Part shown: positions 1-7,939 of the stretch, one piece after another
How the letters are laid out: every line of letters starts with the position of its first letter
Numbering within the stretch: the first letter of the stretch is position 1
Assembly (NCBI GenBank): GCA_024256165.1
Contig: JAKLZG010000025.1
Span: 1-51,774 of the forward strand
Direction of reading: 5' to 3'
DNA from: Candidatus Methylarchaceae archaeon HK02M2
GTDB taxonomy: Archaea; Thermoproteota; Nitrososphaeria; Nitrososphaerales; JACAEJ01
DNA: 51,774 bases
Notes under the pieces: model-generated
Told to the model about the DNA's origin: nothing
Seen by the model: only the letters and a program-made list of their open reading frames with translations
The model's database searches: none
Made by a program: the position numbers and the translations under genes

Positions 1-459
1 TTTACTATTGGGAATATGTTCCTTAATTTGATCTATGATTTTTAGCCTTTCTCTGTCCTTTTCCTTCAATATAATTTGTTTTAGGGGCTTGGTTTCACTC
101 TTACTCTTTATAATTTTATGAGTAAAAGTGTCCATAAACCCAAATTCTAATAACTGGTCAAAAGCATTGCCCGATTCACCTAATCTTTGAACAAATTCAA
201 TGAAACTATCAGGTATTGCGATCTTCTCGTTATTGACTTTGTACGTTATTTTTTTATCAGATCGAGAGATAACTTCAAATTCATTTGGCTGGATTTCTCC
301 CTTAATGAATGATGTGAATAGTTCAATAGGTAAGCTCATAAAATATATTTTCTTCATATCAATCTGTTCAGGATTCATGTATGCTTGGATGTATCCGAGT
401 GAATGACCATCCAAATATAATGGAATTGTTTCATCTGCTATTTTTGTAATTTTATTCAT
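1..459 (-). CDS. Hypothetical protein, cut off by the left window edge
   Basis: An open frame on the minus strand begins at an ATG at 459 and stays open for all 153 codons to the window edge, so the C-terminus is missing. The visible protein begins MNKITKIADETIPLYLDGHS and is mixed hydrophilic with a lysine-rich stretch near the visible end (around residues 127-145). I see no membrane segment, signal peptide or recognisable catalytic motif. An A/T-rich stretch separates it from the tRNA-Arg gene. I do not recognise the family. The uninterrupted frame supports a real gene. Confidence 0.6.
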   Translation of the reverse strand, partial: MNKITKIADETIPLYLDGHSLGYIQAYMNPEQIDMKKIYFMSLPIELFTSFIKGEIQPNEFEVISRSDKKITYKVNNEKIAIPDSFIEFVQRLGESGNAFDQLLEFGFMDTFTHKIIKSKSETKPLKQIILKEKDRERLKIIDQIKEHIPNSK

Positions 460-613
460 AAAATTGCTACTCTATAATAAAAATGCTATAGAGTCTATAG
501 CAATAAAAATAAATCGAAATAAAAATAAATCAAATTTTGTAGCTATATTCCCTTATTTAAATACGATTTAAATTACTTGATATAAAGGTTATAGAAGTTA
601 AATTGCGGCGAGT

Positions 614-687
614 GGGGCTAGTGGGATTTGAACCCACGATCGTCAGCTCCGAAGGCTGACGCCTTATCCATGCTAGGCTATAGCCCC
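614..687 (-). tRNA. tRNA-Arg (anticodon UCG)
   Basis: The minus strand folds into a complete 74-nt cloverleaf. The acceptor arms GGGGCTA and TAGCCCC pair perfectly. The D arm starts GCCT and closes AGGC. The anticodon stem TCAGC/GCTGA carries the loop CTTCGGA, giving anticodon TCG. The T arm is GTGGG-TTCAAAT-CCCAC. There is no intron and no encoded CCA, so CCA must be added after transcription. It is one of two tRNA genes in the window; the other, tRNA-Ser, is interrupted. Confidence 0.96.
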
Positions 688-1022
688 AGTTATTGACTAC
701 AATACTCGATGTTTAATAATGTTCAGAACATGCTTCTTTATTGGTGGATAAGTTAAGGAATTATATAAAAAGAAATGCTTGAGTAAAACAACTATATCTG
801 ATAGTTTATATTGAAGAAACATCACTGAAAAGTCCACGGGCATCTATAGTTGATTAGGTGCAAATATGATAAGAATATTAATTTGGACAATCTCTAATTA
901 TTTAATAGTTGGTCCTGACATAATTAAAAAGTTCAATCATAAATGGCTTTCCCTATTAGATATTCTCTGCGTCTCATCTATAGTAAAATACGAATCCACA
1001 TCCTATTTAACTTCGGTTTAAA
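688..1022. other. Intergenic stretch, no gene seen
   Basis: This gap of about 335 nt lies between the 5' end of tRNA-Arg and the 3' end of mtnA. Apart from the tRNA promoter at its left end it is A/T-rich. I found no T-arm-like sequence, no convincing C/D box pair and no reading frame with a plausible protein. Confidence 0.5.
712..719 (-). promoter_or_regulatory. Candidate TATA box for tRNA-Arg
   Basis: On the minus strand an ATTATTAAA-like element lies about 25-32 nt upstream of the first tRNA nucleotide. That is the usual distance between an archaeal TATA box and its start site. A-T-rich motifs are common in this genome, so this rests on spacing alone. Confidence 0.3.
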
Positions 1023-2107
1023 TTATGATTTTATATTAAAGATACTTTTGATAGATTCTTCATATGGTGGTAGCAATAATCCCTTATCCGTTATTATTCC
1101 AGTAATAAACTCTGGTGGCGTCATATCGAAGGCAGGGTTCAGCACCTTTATACCCTTAGGTGCTATCCTCTTTTCGTTTATCTTAACAACTTCTTCTACT
1201 CTTCTCTCCTCAACGATTACATCTTCATACTCAGTAGTTTGATCAAACGTTGAGATTGGTGCAGCTATATAAAAGGGAACTTTATGAATCTGAGCAAGTG
1301 CCGATATCTGGTATGTCCCTATCTTGTTAAAGGTATAACCAGACTTTGTTATCCTATCAGCACCAACTATTATTTTATCAATTAGTCCTTTTTGCATCAC
1401 ATAACCTACCATAGAGTCAGTTATCAGAGTCACAGGTATGTTATCGTTCTTAAGTTCAAAGCATGTTAGCCTTGCTCCTTGGAATGCAGGTCTCGTCTCT
1501 GTAGCTATAACCTGTACGCATCTTCCTCGCTCCCATGCCGCCCGAATTACCCCCAAAGCTGTACCATAACATACTGTTGCAAGTGAACCCGCACTCTGCT
1601 GACTTATTGAAAACTAAGTCATTTACAGTGGGTTAGCACTACATCTCCTTCTTCAAGGATTGTAATACCGTTTCTACCTATCGCATGGTTTATTTCCACA
1701 TCTTCTTCTGAAATTTGTAGAGCTTCATCTTTCACAGATACTTTCACATCTTCTAGCTCACCTTCGATTGATTTCGCTTTTTCAATGACCCTTTTAACCA
1801 TCCAAAATAAGTTCACTCCTGTTGGACGTGTCGCTTTAAGATTTCTTGCTACAACTTCAAGCTCTTTGATCAAGTCCTCTTTTGTTTTCGCCTTCGATTT
1901 TTGGGCAGCCAATCCAAGTGCCATAGCAGCAGCCACTCCTATAGCAGGCGCTCCTCTCACAGCCATATTTTTAATGGCTTCTACTATCTGAGGATAATCA
2001 TTGCACTCTATAAATTCTAATTTATTAGGCAACTTCCTTTGATCGATTAAGACTATGCTTTCGTCTTTCCAACTTATTGTCCTTTTAGAATATCCACTCC
2101 AGACCAT
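1023..2107 (-). CDS. mtnA: S-methyl-5-thioribose-1-phosphate isomerase, split by a 29-nt BHB intron
   Basis: MtnA of the aIF2B-like isomerase family converts methylthioribose 1-phosphate to methylthioribulose 1-phosphate in methionine salvage. The unspliced gene reads as two frames: 2107 down to a TGA after residue 162, and a second frame ending at 1023. Joining 2107-1623 to 1593-1023 gives 1056 nt, or 351 residues, the usual family length. The joined protein has RGAPAIG near residue 50, TRPTG, the catalytic motif HCNAGSLAT with Cys161, GADR with Asp241, NKIGTY and the C-terminal NPAFDMTPPEFI. The start ATG at 2107 is preceded by GGGAG. Some archaeal relatives act on ribose 1,5-bisphosphate; the motifs here fit MtnA better. 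Without splicing, the product would end right at the catalytic cysteine. Confidence 0.9.
1594..1622 (-). other. Putative archaeal (BHB) intron inside mtnA
   Basis: On the minus strand the 5' exon ends ...CAC TGT AA and the 3' exon begins T GCG GGT. The 29-nt insert starts with A, then a perfect 7-bp stem TGACTTA/TAAGTCA with an 8-nt loop. The flanks form a 4-bp central helix CTGT/GCAG (one G-U pair) between two 3-nt bulges, AAA and AGT. Cutting each bulge after its second nucleotide, the established EndA rule, joins TGT-AAT-GCG-GGT (C-N-A-G), the exact family motif. An outer AACCC/GGGTT pairing is possible across a small internal loop. The insert carries an in-frame TGA and is not a multiple of three, so it must be removed for a full-length protein. 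Confidence 0.85.
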
Positions 2108-2270
2108 TTTTACTCCCTTTGACCTCCCATAATAAATAAAGAAAGATTTAGGGCTTAAAAATGATACCTAAATGACAATATAATAAGCATAACAGTTAGA
2201 TCTGGTAAAATTCTAAATCTGTCTCTCAACACTATTGAGGAGGGGTTGATACATAGGAAGCTTTTAAATT

Positions 2271-2843
2271 TTAGAGCGTACCCTCTTCGGACTTTTGTGC
2301 CGCAGACTCCCCGCCTTCAAGTAGCCTCGCCAGAGTGCCTGCGTCATGCTCGTCCCAGAAGTAGATCGCATAAACTGAGTCTCTGGACTTAACCCCATCA
2401 GGCGCCTCGAATGACACGACGTGATCTTCCGACACTTTGTTGATTTGGGAGACGTATGGCAGGATGACTATCCACAAGCCGTTCCTGGCCCAGCCATGAC
2501 CGATCTTCACACGCTTGACCGCGCTTATTGAGAACGAGGTAATTTTATGACCCCCCATATTAGCTATCTCCCAGAAGGAAGCTGCCCCGATCCCACCAAA
2601 TAAGATATGAGCACCCAGCAAAGCTAGCGTGAGAACTAAGTACCACCAGTCCCAAAGTATTACCGCCGCCAAAAGAGACGGCACTATTAGCCCGAGGAGA
2701 ACCACCTGTATGGCTATGAACAGGCGATATGTAGGAACTCCCACTCGTGGACCAATTACCGAGACCCTCATGTCATTTACTAACACTTTGACGCGGCTAC
2801 CAAAACGGGAGCTGGTCCGGTACGAATACCCCTCCAACGTCAT
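2271..2843 (-). CDS. Hypothetical two-helix membrane protein, GC-rich
   Basis: This 190-residue protein has a polar N-terminus of about 40 residues. Two close hydrophobic helices follow (about 43-65 and 68-92, including the run WDWWYLVLTLALLGAHILFGG). The rest is a soluble, beta-rich tail of about 95 residues that faintly resembles bacterial PH-like domains. The gene is clearly richer in G and C than its neighbours and uses codons such as GCC, CTC and GAC that are rare around it. Its start is the ATG at 2843. It stands alone, with A/T-rich gaps on both sides. The function is unknown; recent acquisition is inferred from composition. Confidence 0.65.
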   Translation of the reverse strand: MTLEGYSYRTSSRFGSRVKVLVNDMRVSVIGPRVGVPTYRLFIAIQVVLLGLIVPSLLAAVILWDWWYLVLTLALLGAHILFGGIGAASFWEIANMGGHKITSFSISAVKRVKIGHGWARNGLWIVILPYVSQINKVSEDHVVSFEAPDGVKSRDSVYAIYFWDEHDAGTLARLLEGGESAAQKSEEGTL

Positions 2844-3116
2844 CTCTTGATCAACTATTGCCCTTCCCCCCAGATCAGCAAAATAAAAATTGTAATTTAT
2901 AAATAAAAATTAGAGAATGATTACAAAACTAGTCATTGATTTCCTAAAATCAAAACAAGAAGTTCTCTAAGGAAGGAATAAAAAGAACCAACTATTAGGC
3001 GTTTACTAAGTTTGTTTAAGTATGAAAAATGGATCCTAAGGAAAGATTTATTTCTAACTAATTTCAAAAGCAGCAAAATTATTCAATTTGTGTTTAATAC
3101 TCAAAGGGGGGTTTAA

Positions 3117-4187
3117 ATATTAAGTAAAATAAAGGTCGCCATCGCTGGTGTAGGAAACTGCGCTTCAGCTCTAGTTCAAGGTGCGCATTACTACAGTAGC
3201 CTAGATAATGATAAAATACCTGGACTATCTTTTCTAACCCTCGGTGGTTACAAGATTAGTGATATTGAATTTGTAGCTGCTTTTGACATAGATGCTACGA
3301 AAGTTGGCAAAGACCTCTCTGAAGCCATATTTTCAGGGATGAATGATACAAGGCATTTTGCAAATGTACCCAAGCTTGATGTGACGGTGTCAAAAGGCCC
3401 AGTTATGGATGGATTTGGTAAATATCTTAAAGAAGTTTCGATCATTGCTGAAAAAGAACCTATTGATGTAGCACAAGTCTTAAAGGATACAAATGCTGAT
3501 ATGTTAATTAATTACTTACCAGTAGGTTCTGAGAAAGCCACACATTGGTACGCTGAACAAACTCTGAAATCGAGTTGTGCTTTCGTTAATTGTATGCCTG
3601 TATTCATAGCTTCAGACCCTGAATGGGCTATTCGATTCGAAGAGAAAGGTGTTCCAGTTGCGGGGGACGATATCCAAAGCCAGCTTGGTGCCACAGTACT
3701 CCATAAAACACTCGTGAATCTCTTAAATGAGAGAGGAGTAGTAATTGATGAATCTTATCAATTGAACGTTGGTGGTGACGCTGATTTCCTCAATATGTTA
3801 GAGCGTGAACGACTCCATTCTAAAGAAATCAGCAAGACTTCTGCAGTCAAAGCTATGGTACCCTATAATTTTCCAGTTAAAATAGGTCCCAGTGATTACA
3901 TACCTTTTCTCCATAATCAAAAGATATGCTATATCTATGTTAAAGGAAGATACTTTGGCGATAGTCCTCTTGCGATCAATCTAAAATTATCTGTGTGGGA
4001 TGCACCGAACTCAGCAGGTGTGGTCATGGATGTAATAAGAGGTGTGAAGCTTGCTTTAGATAGGGGTATTGGTGGTCCTCTGAATAGCATTAGTGCTTGG
4101 GCATTTAAACACCCACCAATTCATGCTCCAGCTTCAGTAGCAAAGCATTGGGTTGAGGAATTCATTAATAGTAAAAGGCTTCGATAA
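3117..4187 (+). CDS. ino1: myo-Inositol-1-phosphate synthase, noncanonical start
   Basis: The enzyme makes inositol 1-phosphate from glucose 6-phosphate using NAD, for inositol phospholipids. The frame encodes the Rossmann start KVAIAGVGNCASALVQG, then DIEFVAAFDIDATKVGKDLSEA, NYLPVGSE, FIASDPEWA, NVGGDADFLNMLERERL and DSPNSAGVV-like and ALDRGIGGPL motifs, matching the archaeal type of about 360 residues. No ATG, GTG or TTG lies in frame between the TAA at 3114-3116 and the Rossmann motif. The first in-frame ATG, at 3339, would delete the NAD-binding loop. I give the maximal frame; real candidates are ATA at 3117 or 3129. A run of six G at 3106-3111 could act as a ribosome binding site. Confidence 0.85.
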   Translation: MLSKIKVAIAGVGNCASALVQGAHYYSSLDNDKIPGLSFLTLGGYKISDIEFVAAFDIDATKVGKDLSEAIFSGMNDTRHFANVPKLDVTVSKGPVMDGFGKYLKEVSIIAEKEPIDVAQVLKDTNADMLINYLPVGSEKATHWYAEQTLKSSCAFVNCMPVFIASDPEWAIRFEEKGVPVAGDDIQSQLGATVLHKTLVNLLNERGVVIDESYQLNVGGDADFLNMLERERLHSKEISKTSAVKAMVPYNFPVKIGPSDYIPFLHNQKICYIYVKGRYFGDSPLAINLKLSVWDAPNSAGVVMDVIRGVKLALDRGIGGPLNSISAWAFKHPPIHAPASVAKHWVEEFINSKRLR

Positions 4188-4243
4188 TTACTATTGAACA
4201 AAGGAATTTCAATTAAATAGAATATATCTATTGTTGATGTATT

Positions 4244-4783
4244 TTGGTAGAAGAATTACCTTGCATATTAACTGGGCACTTATCAAAAAAAGGCGTCATA
4301 ATAGACGATAAGATAGCTATTGAAGAATTAGAAAATAGAGGCTATGGAGAGAGGGTAGATGGAAAATTCGTGTTAAAAGATTATGAAACTATATTTCTGC
4401 TATACAATGATATGATAAAAATATTTGAAGGAAAAAAAGAAATGTCTGTCAATAAGCTGGTGGATTATGCTATATCTAAGGACTCGAGTGCCTGGACCCG
4501 CTTTTTAATTTATAGAGATTTGAGGAGTCGGGGATATGTAGTTCGTGAAGGGTTTGGATTCGGGTTTGATTTTAGAGTTTACGATAGAGGCGAATATGGA
4601 AATAAATCAGCAAAATATGTTGCCTGTGGTTTAAATGAAGGCACAAAAACGCCTATAAAAGAGCTAAATGAGATTGTGAACCAGATAAAAATAATGGGAA
4701 AAGAAGCGGTTATAGCCGTAATAGAAAGACGTGGAGAGGTTATATATTATAAGATTCGGATCTGGAGACCTTACCAAGATTAG
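4244..4783 (+). CDS. endA: tRNA-intron endonuclease, catalytic His replaced
   Basis: EndA cuts BHB motifs in pre-tRNAs and other RNAs. The 179-residue protein has both family domains: an N-terminal part (GHLSKKGVIID...ELENRGYGERV) and a C-terminal nuclease part starting YRDLRSRGYVVREGFGFGFDF. The active-site Tyr (Tyr113, in DFRVYDRG) and Lys (Lys170, in IYYK) are present. The third residue, His in the usual HSKYLV, aligns with Ser122 in SAKYVA. That suggests either a structural subunit of an alpha2-beta2 enzyme with a second catalytic EndA elsewhere, or an altered active site. The start is a TTG at 4244. The gene lies 2 kb from the split mtnA and 1.5 kb from rtcB. Confidence 0.88.
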   Translation: MVEELPCILTGHLSKKGVIIDDKIAIEELENRGYGERVDGKFVLKDYETIFLLYNDMIKIFEGKKEMSVNKLVDYAISKDSSAWTRFLIYRDLRSRGYVVREGFGFGFDFRVYDRGEYGNKSAKYVACGLNEGTKTPIKELNEIVNQIKIMGKEAVIAVIERRGEVIYYKIRIWRPYQD

Positions 4784-4825
4784 TTCTATATTCTGAAAAG
4801 CATCTTTACTTATTACTAAAATATT

Positions 4826-6160
4826 TCAGCATAATTCAGAAAAATATTTTTCGACCTGTTCTTCCATCTCCTTATTCGAAATAGCGGTCATCCTGCCTTT
4901 TGCATACTTCTTTTCGACCCATTCACAGATTTTCTTCACCTTTTGATCATTTTTGTTTATCCTTTTGTTTCCATTTAATTTAAAGTATTGATTAATCCAA
5001 AAAGTTATGCCTGCCGCTCCAGAGTAGGGCGTTATAGCAATTGTTGGTGGTTGGTTCAAAATTTTCTCTGTATTAAAAGGAAGGTATATCTCTGGATCTT
5101 TAAGAATTCCATCAGCATGGATTCCAGCACGTGTTACAGTAAAATTCTTTCCTACAAGAGGGTAATAAGAAGGGATATCGTACCCTATACTTTCATAAAA
5201 ATCTGCTATTTCGCTTATTACTTTTGTATCCATTCCATTATCAGTGCCCTTTAATTGTATATATTCCATCACCATCGCCTCAAGAGGTGTGTTTCCAGCC
5301 CTTTCACCAATCGATAGCAATGTACAGTTAACATATGTACAGCCATACATCCAAGCACTAGTTGCATTCACCACTCCTTTATGGAAATCGTTATGTCCAT
5401 GGAATTCTAATCTTTCATGAGGTAATCCAGCATCGTTAATTAACCCATAGACCATTTTTGGAATACCCCTTGGGAGATCTGCTCCAGGGTAAGGTAGACC
5501 AATACCTAAGGTATCACTGATACGTACTTTGACAGGGAGTTTGTACTTTTCTTCAAGGCGTATAAGTTGCTTTACAAAGGGAACAACTGTACCATAAAAA
5601 TCGGCCCTTGTAGCATCCTCTAAGTGACAACGTACGGAGATACCGGATTTAAGGGCTTCTTTACATATTTCAAGGTACTTCTCTACAACTTGGCTTCGGC
5701 TAAGACCGAACTTGTATAGGATGTGGTAATCAGAGATAGAAGCAAGTACTCCGGTCTCTTCAAAACCCATACTCTTTATCAACTGGAGATCGCTCTTTTT
5801 CGCCCTCATCCAACCTGTAACTTTGGGAAAGTCGTAACCTCTTTCCCTAACCCTCTCAATCGCTTCTCTATCCCTTTTCGTATAAGGAAAAAATTCACTC
5901 CATCGTATGATGCCTTTTGGACCTCCAAGTTTATGTAAAAGGTCGAAAAGATTTACCATCTGATCTACAGTATAGGGCTCTCTAGCTTGTTGACCATCCC
6001 TGAAAGTAGTATCCGTGATATAGATTTCATCGGGTAGGTTCATAGGTACGTTGTTAGAAGACCATGGTATCTTTGGTATGCCACCATTATTAAAGATATT
6101 TTTGTATAGCTCTATCTCATCATCTATAATCAAGTCTGATGGGGATTTCCTTTTATGCAT
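4826..6160 (-). CDS. Re-citrate synthase-like (isopropylmalate/homocitrate synthase superfamily)
   Basis: This 444-residue TIM-barrel aldol-type condensing enzyme begins its core with ITDTTFRDGQQAREPYTVDQ. It continues with LHKLGGPKGIIRWSEFFPYTKRD, ATRADFYGTVVPF, the metal-binding EFHGHNDFHKG, GERAGNTPLEAMV and TRAGIHADGILKDPEIY. This pattern, with 'FFPYTKRD' and 'RADFYG', matches my memory of the Re-face citrate synthase of anaerobes more closely than LeuA or homocitrate synthase. The likely reaction is acetyl-CoA plus oxaloacetate to citrate, in the cytoplasm. Alternatives are citramalate or homocitrate synthase. It stands alone, 89 nt from rtcB on the same strand. Confidence 0.75.
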   Translation of the reverse strand: MHKRKSPSDLIIDDEIELYKNIFNNGGIPKIPWSSNNVPMNLPDEIYITDTTFRDGQQAREPYTVDQMVNLFDLLHKLGGPKGIIRWSEFFPYTKRDREAIERVRERGYDFPKVTGWMRAKKSDLQLIKSMGFEETGVLASISDYHILYKFGLSRSQVVEKYLEICKEALKSGISVRCHLEDATRADFYGTVVPFVKQLIRLEEKYKLPVKVRISDTLGIGLPYPGADLPRGIPKMVYGLINDAGLPHERLEFHGHNDFHKGVVNATSAWMYGCTYVNCTLLSIGERAGNTPLEAMVMEYIQLKGTDNGMDTKVISEIADFYESIGYDIPSYYPLVGKNFTVTRAGIHADGILKDPEIYLPFNTEKILNQPPTIAITPYSGAAGITFWINQYFKLNGNKRINKNDQKVKKICEWVEKKYAKGRMTAISNKEMEEQVEKYFSELC

Positions 6161-6249
6161 AAAATCTATTCAAATTAGAATAGACTAGGTTAAATATTTT
6201 CTCATTAAAAGGTTATGTACGAAGTACTATTTTCTCGATAAAGGTTAAG

Positions 6250-7710
6250 TTACCCTTTTACAACACCCATAGGTATAAGCCTTGCCACTTTGGTCGCTAT
6301 TCCTACTTCATGGGAGACTTCTGCTACTGAGTCTACGTCTTTATAGGCTCCTGGCGCCTCTTCAGCAACACCTTTCCAGCTGGCTGCTTCAACGAGGATT
6401 CCCCTTTTCTTTAGTCTCCTTTTAATCTCATTTGCAGGATATGTCCTTATCGCTTTTGCTCTTGACATCATTCTTCCAGCACCGTGAGCAGTTGAGCCGA
6501 AGCTCACCTCCATAGCTCTGGAAGTGCCAAGGAGAGCCCAGCTAGCTGTACCCATAGATCCTGGTAAGAGTACAGGTTGACCTACATCTCTATAAGCACG
6601 AGGTATAGTAGAACTCCCTGATGGGAAAGCTCTGGTTGCGCCTTTTCTATGTACAACAAATTTCTTCTTCGATCCATCAAAGGAGTGCTCCTCAATCTTG
6701 GCTATATTATGAGCTACATCGTATACAAGCTTCATTCCAATATCTTTCTCTGGCATCTTAAAAACCTTCTCGAAAACATTTCTAGTCCAGTGAGTAATCA
6801 TTTGTCGATTACACCAAGCGTAATTTAACGCTGTTGCCATGGCCTTCATATAATCTTCAGCTTCTTTTGATTTATTTGGAGCGCATGCAAGCTCTCTGTC
6901 AGGAAGGTAGATATTGTACTTACGTACAGCGTTTTCCATAACCTTTAGATGATCGCTACATACTTGGTGACCAAAACCTCTTGAACCTGTATGGACTAAT
7001 ATAACGACTTGCCCAATTTGTAGCAAACCGAATCTTTTTGCAGCATCCTCATTGAATATATTATCCACTAACTGTATTTCGACAAAATGATTACCAGAAC
7101 CTAGACTACCTAATTGGGATAGCCCTCTCGACTTGGCCCTCGATGATACTTTATTTGGATCAGCATTCTCCATCGTACCATTCTCTTCACAGAACTCAGC
7201 ATCCTCGTCCCATCCATAACCATTTGAGATAGCCCACTTCACACCATCAGTGAGTACTTTATCTAATTGACTGACACTCAACCGGATTTGACCACGACTT
7301 CCAAGACCCGAGGGAATGGCTTTGGATAATTCTCTCAATAATTTTCCAAGGTTAGGTCGGACTTCTTTCTCTGTCAGATTTGTCTGGATCAGGCGAACTC
7401 CACAGTTGATATCATAACCAACACCACCAGGTGAAACAACACCTGTTTCAAGATCCGTAGCAGCAACACCCCCTATTGGGAAACCATATCCTTCATGACC
7501 GTCTGGCAAAACTATAACATGCTTATAAATCCCTGGAAGGTAACTCACGTTCACAGCTTGATCGATCGTCCTATCTGTAAGCATTTTGGTTAGAAGAGTC
7601 TCATCTGCAAAGATAGTTACGGGTACTCTCATACCATCTTTTGCATCGGTTCCGATACTATATTCTACGTCATTGATCTTTTTGATTGGATAGCGAAATT
7701 GTAGAGCCAC
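6250..7710 (-). CDS. rtcB: RNA-splicing ligase RtcB
   Basis: RtcB is the GTP- and Mn-dependent ligase that joins exon ends carrying 2',3'-cyclic phosphate and 5'-hydroxyl after EndA cleavage. The 486-residue protein has LPDGHEGYGFPIGG, the metal ligand Cys103 in GVGYDINCGVRLI, GSLGSGNHFVEIQ, HTGSRGFGHQV, LLPGSMGTASW and STAHGAGRMMSR with the guanylated histidine. It is full length and has no intein, although inteins are common in this gene. The start is the ATG at 7710. With EndA it provides the machinery needed for the tRNA-Ser and mtnA introns. Confidence 0.97.
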   Translation of the reverse strand: MALQFRYPIKKINDVEYSIGTDAKDGMRVPVTIFADETLLTKMLTDRTIDQAVNVSYLPGIYKHVIVLPDGHEGYGFPIGGVAATDLETGVVSPGGVGYDINCGVRLIQTNLTEKEVRPNLGKLLRELSKAIPSGLGSRGQIRLSVSQLDKVLTDGVKWAISNGYGWDEDAEFCEENGTMENADPNKVSSRAKSRGLSQLGSLGSGNHFVEIQLVDNIFNEDAAKRFGLLQIGQVVILVHTGSRGFGHQVCSDHLKVMENAVRKYNIYLPDRELACAPNKSKEAEDYMKAMATALNYAWCNRQMITHWTRNVFEKVFKMPEKDIGMKLVYDVAHNIAKIEEHSFDGSKKKFVVHRKGATRAFPSGSSTIPRAYRDVGQPVLLPGSMGTASWALLGTSRAMEVSFGSTAHGAGRMMSRAKAIRTYPANEIKRRLKKRGILVEAASWKGVAEEAPGAYKDVDSVAEVSHEVGIATKVARLIPMGVVKG

Positions 7711-7829
7711 GATATTATTCCACCAGAAAAAATTGTTAATTATTTTAAGTTATTTTTAAAATTATAAGTCTTTCTATATACAAAATTAGTACAATTAACA
7801 ATTAGAATATTTATGCTAAATTTTCTAAT

Positions 7830-7843
7830 AGCTTGATCAAGCT
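7830..7843. repeat. 14-bp perfect palindrome upstream of rtcB
   Basis: The sequence AGCTTGATCAAGCT reads the same on both strands and sits in the gap between the e-MtaB-type gene and rtcB, about 120 nt upstream of the rtcB start. It could be a regulator site or chance. No second copy was seen nearby. Confidence 0.3.
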
Positions 7844-7939
7844 GTAAAAATATAAATTAGAGAAAACATAGGGAGATTGTTCAACTCTATTATGAAAGCT
7901 CACACCTTTGCAACTTTATATGTGATAGGTTTAGATAAT

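Noticed and set aside
943-1242. A 99-codon plus-strand frame opposite the end of mtnA
   Set aside because: It lies antisense to conserved MtnA sequence and shows no family pattern.
1023-2107. mtnA as a simple frameshifted pseudogene
   Set aside because: The insert has a strict BHB fold and exact removal restores the motif, frame and normal length, with no other damage in the gene.
3090-3123. A BHB intron at the 5' end of the inositol-phosphate synthase gene, joining GTG 3090 to AGT 3123
   Set aside because: TTAATA/TATTAA can pair, but no 4-bp central helix with 3-nt bulges can be drawn at usable splice sites.
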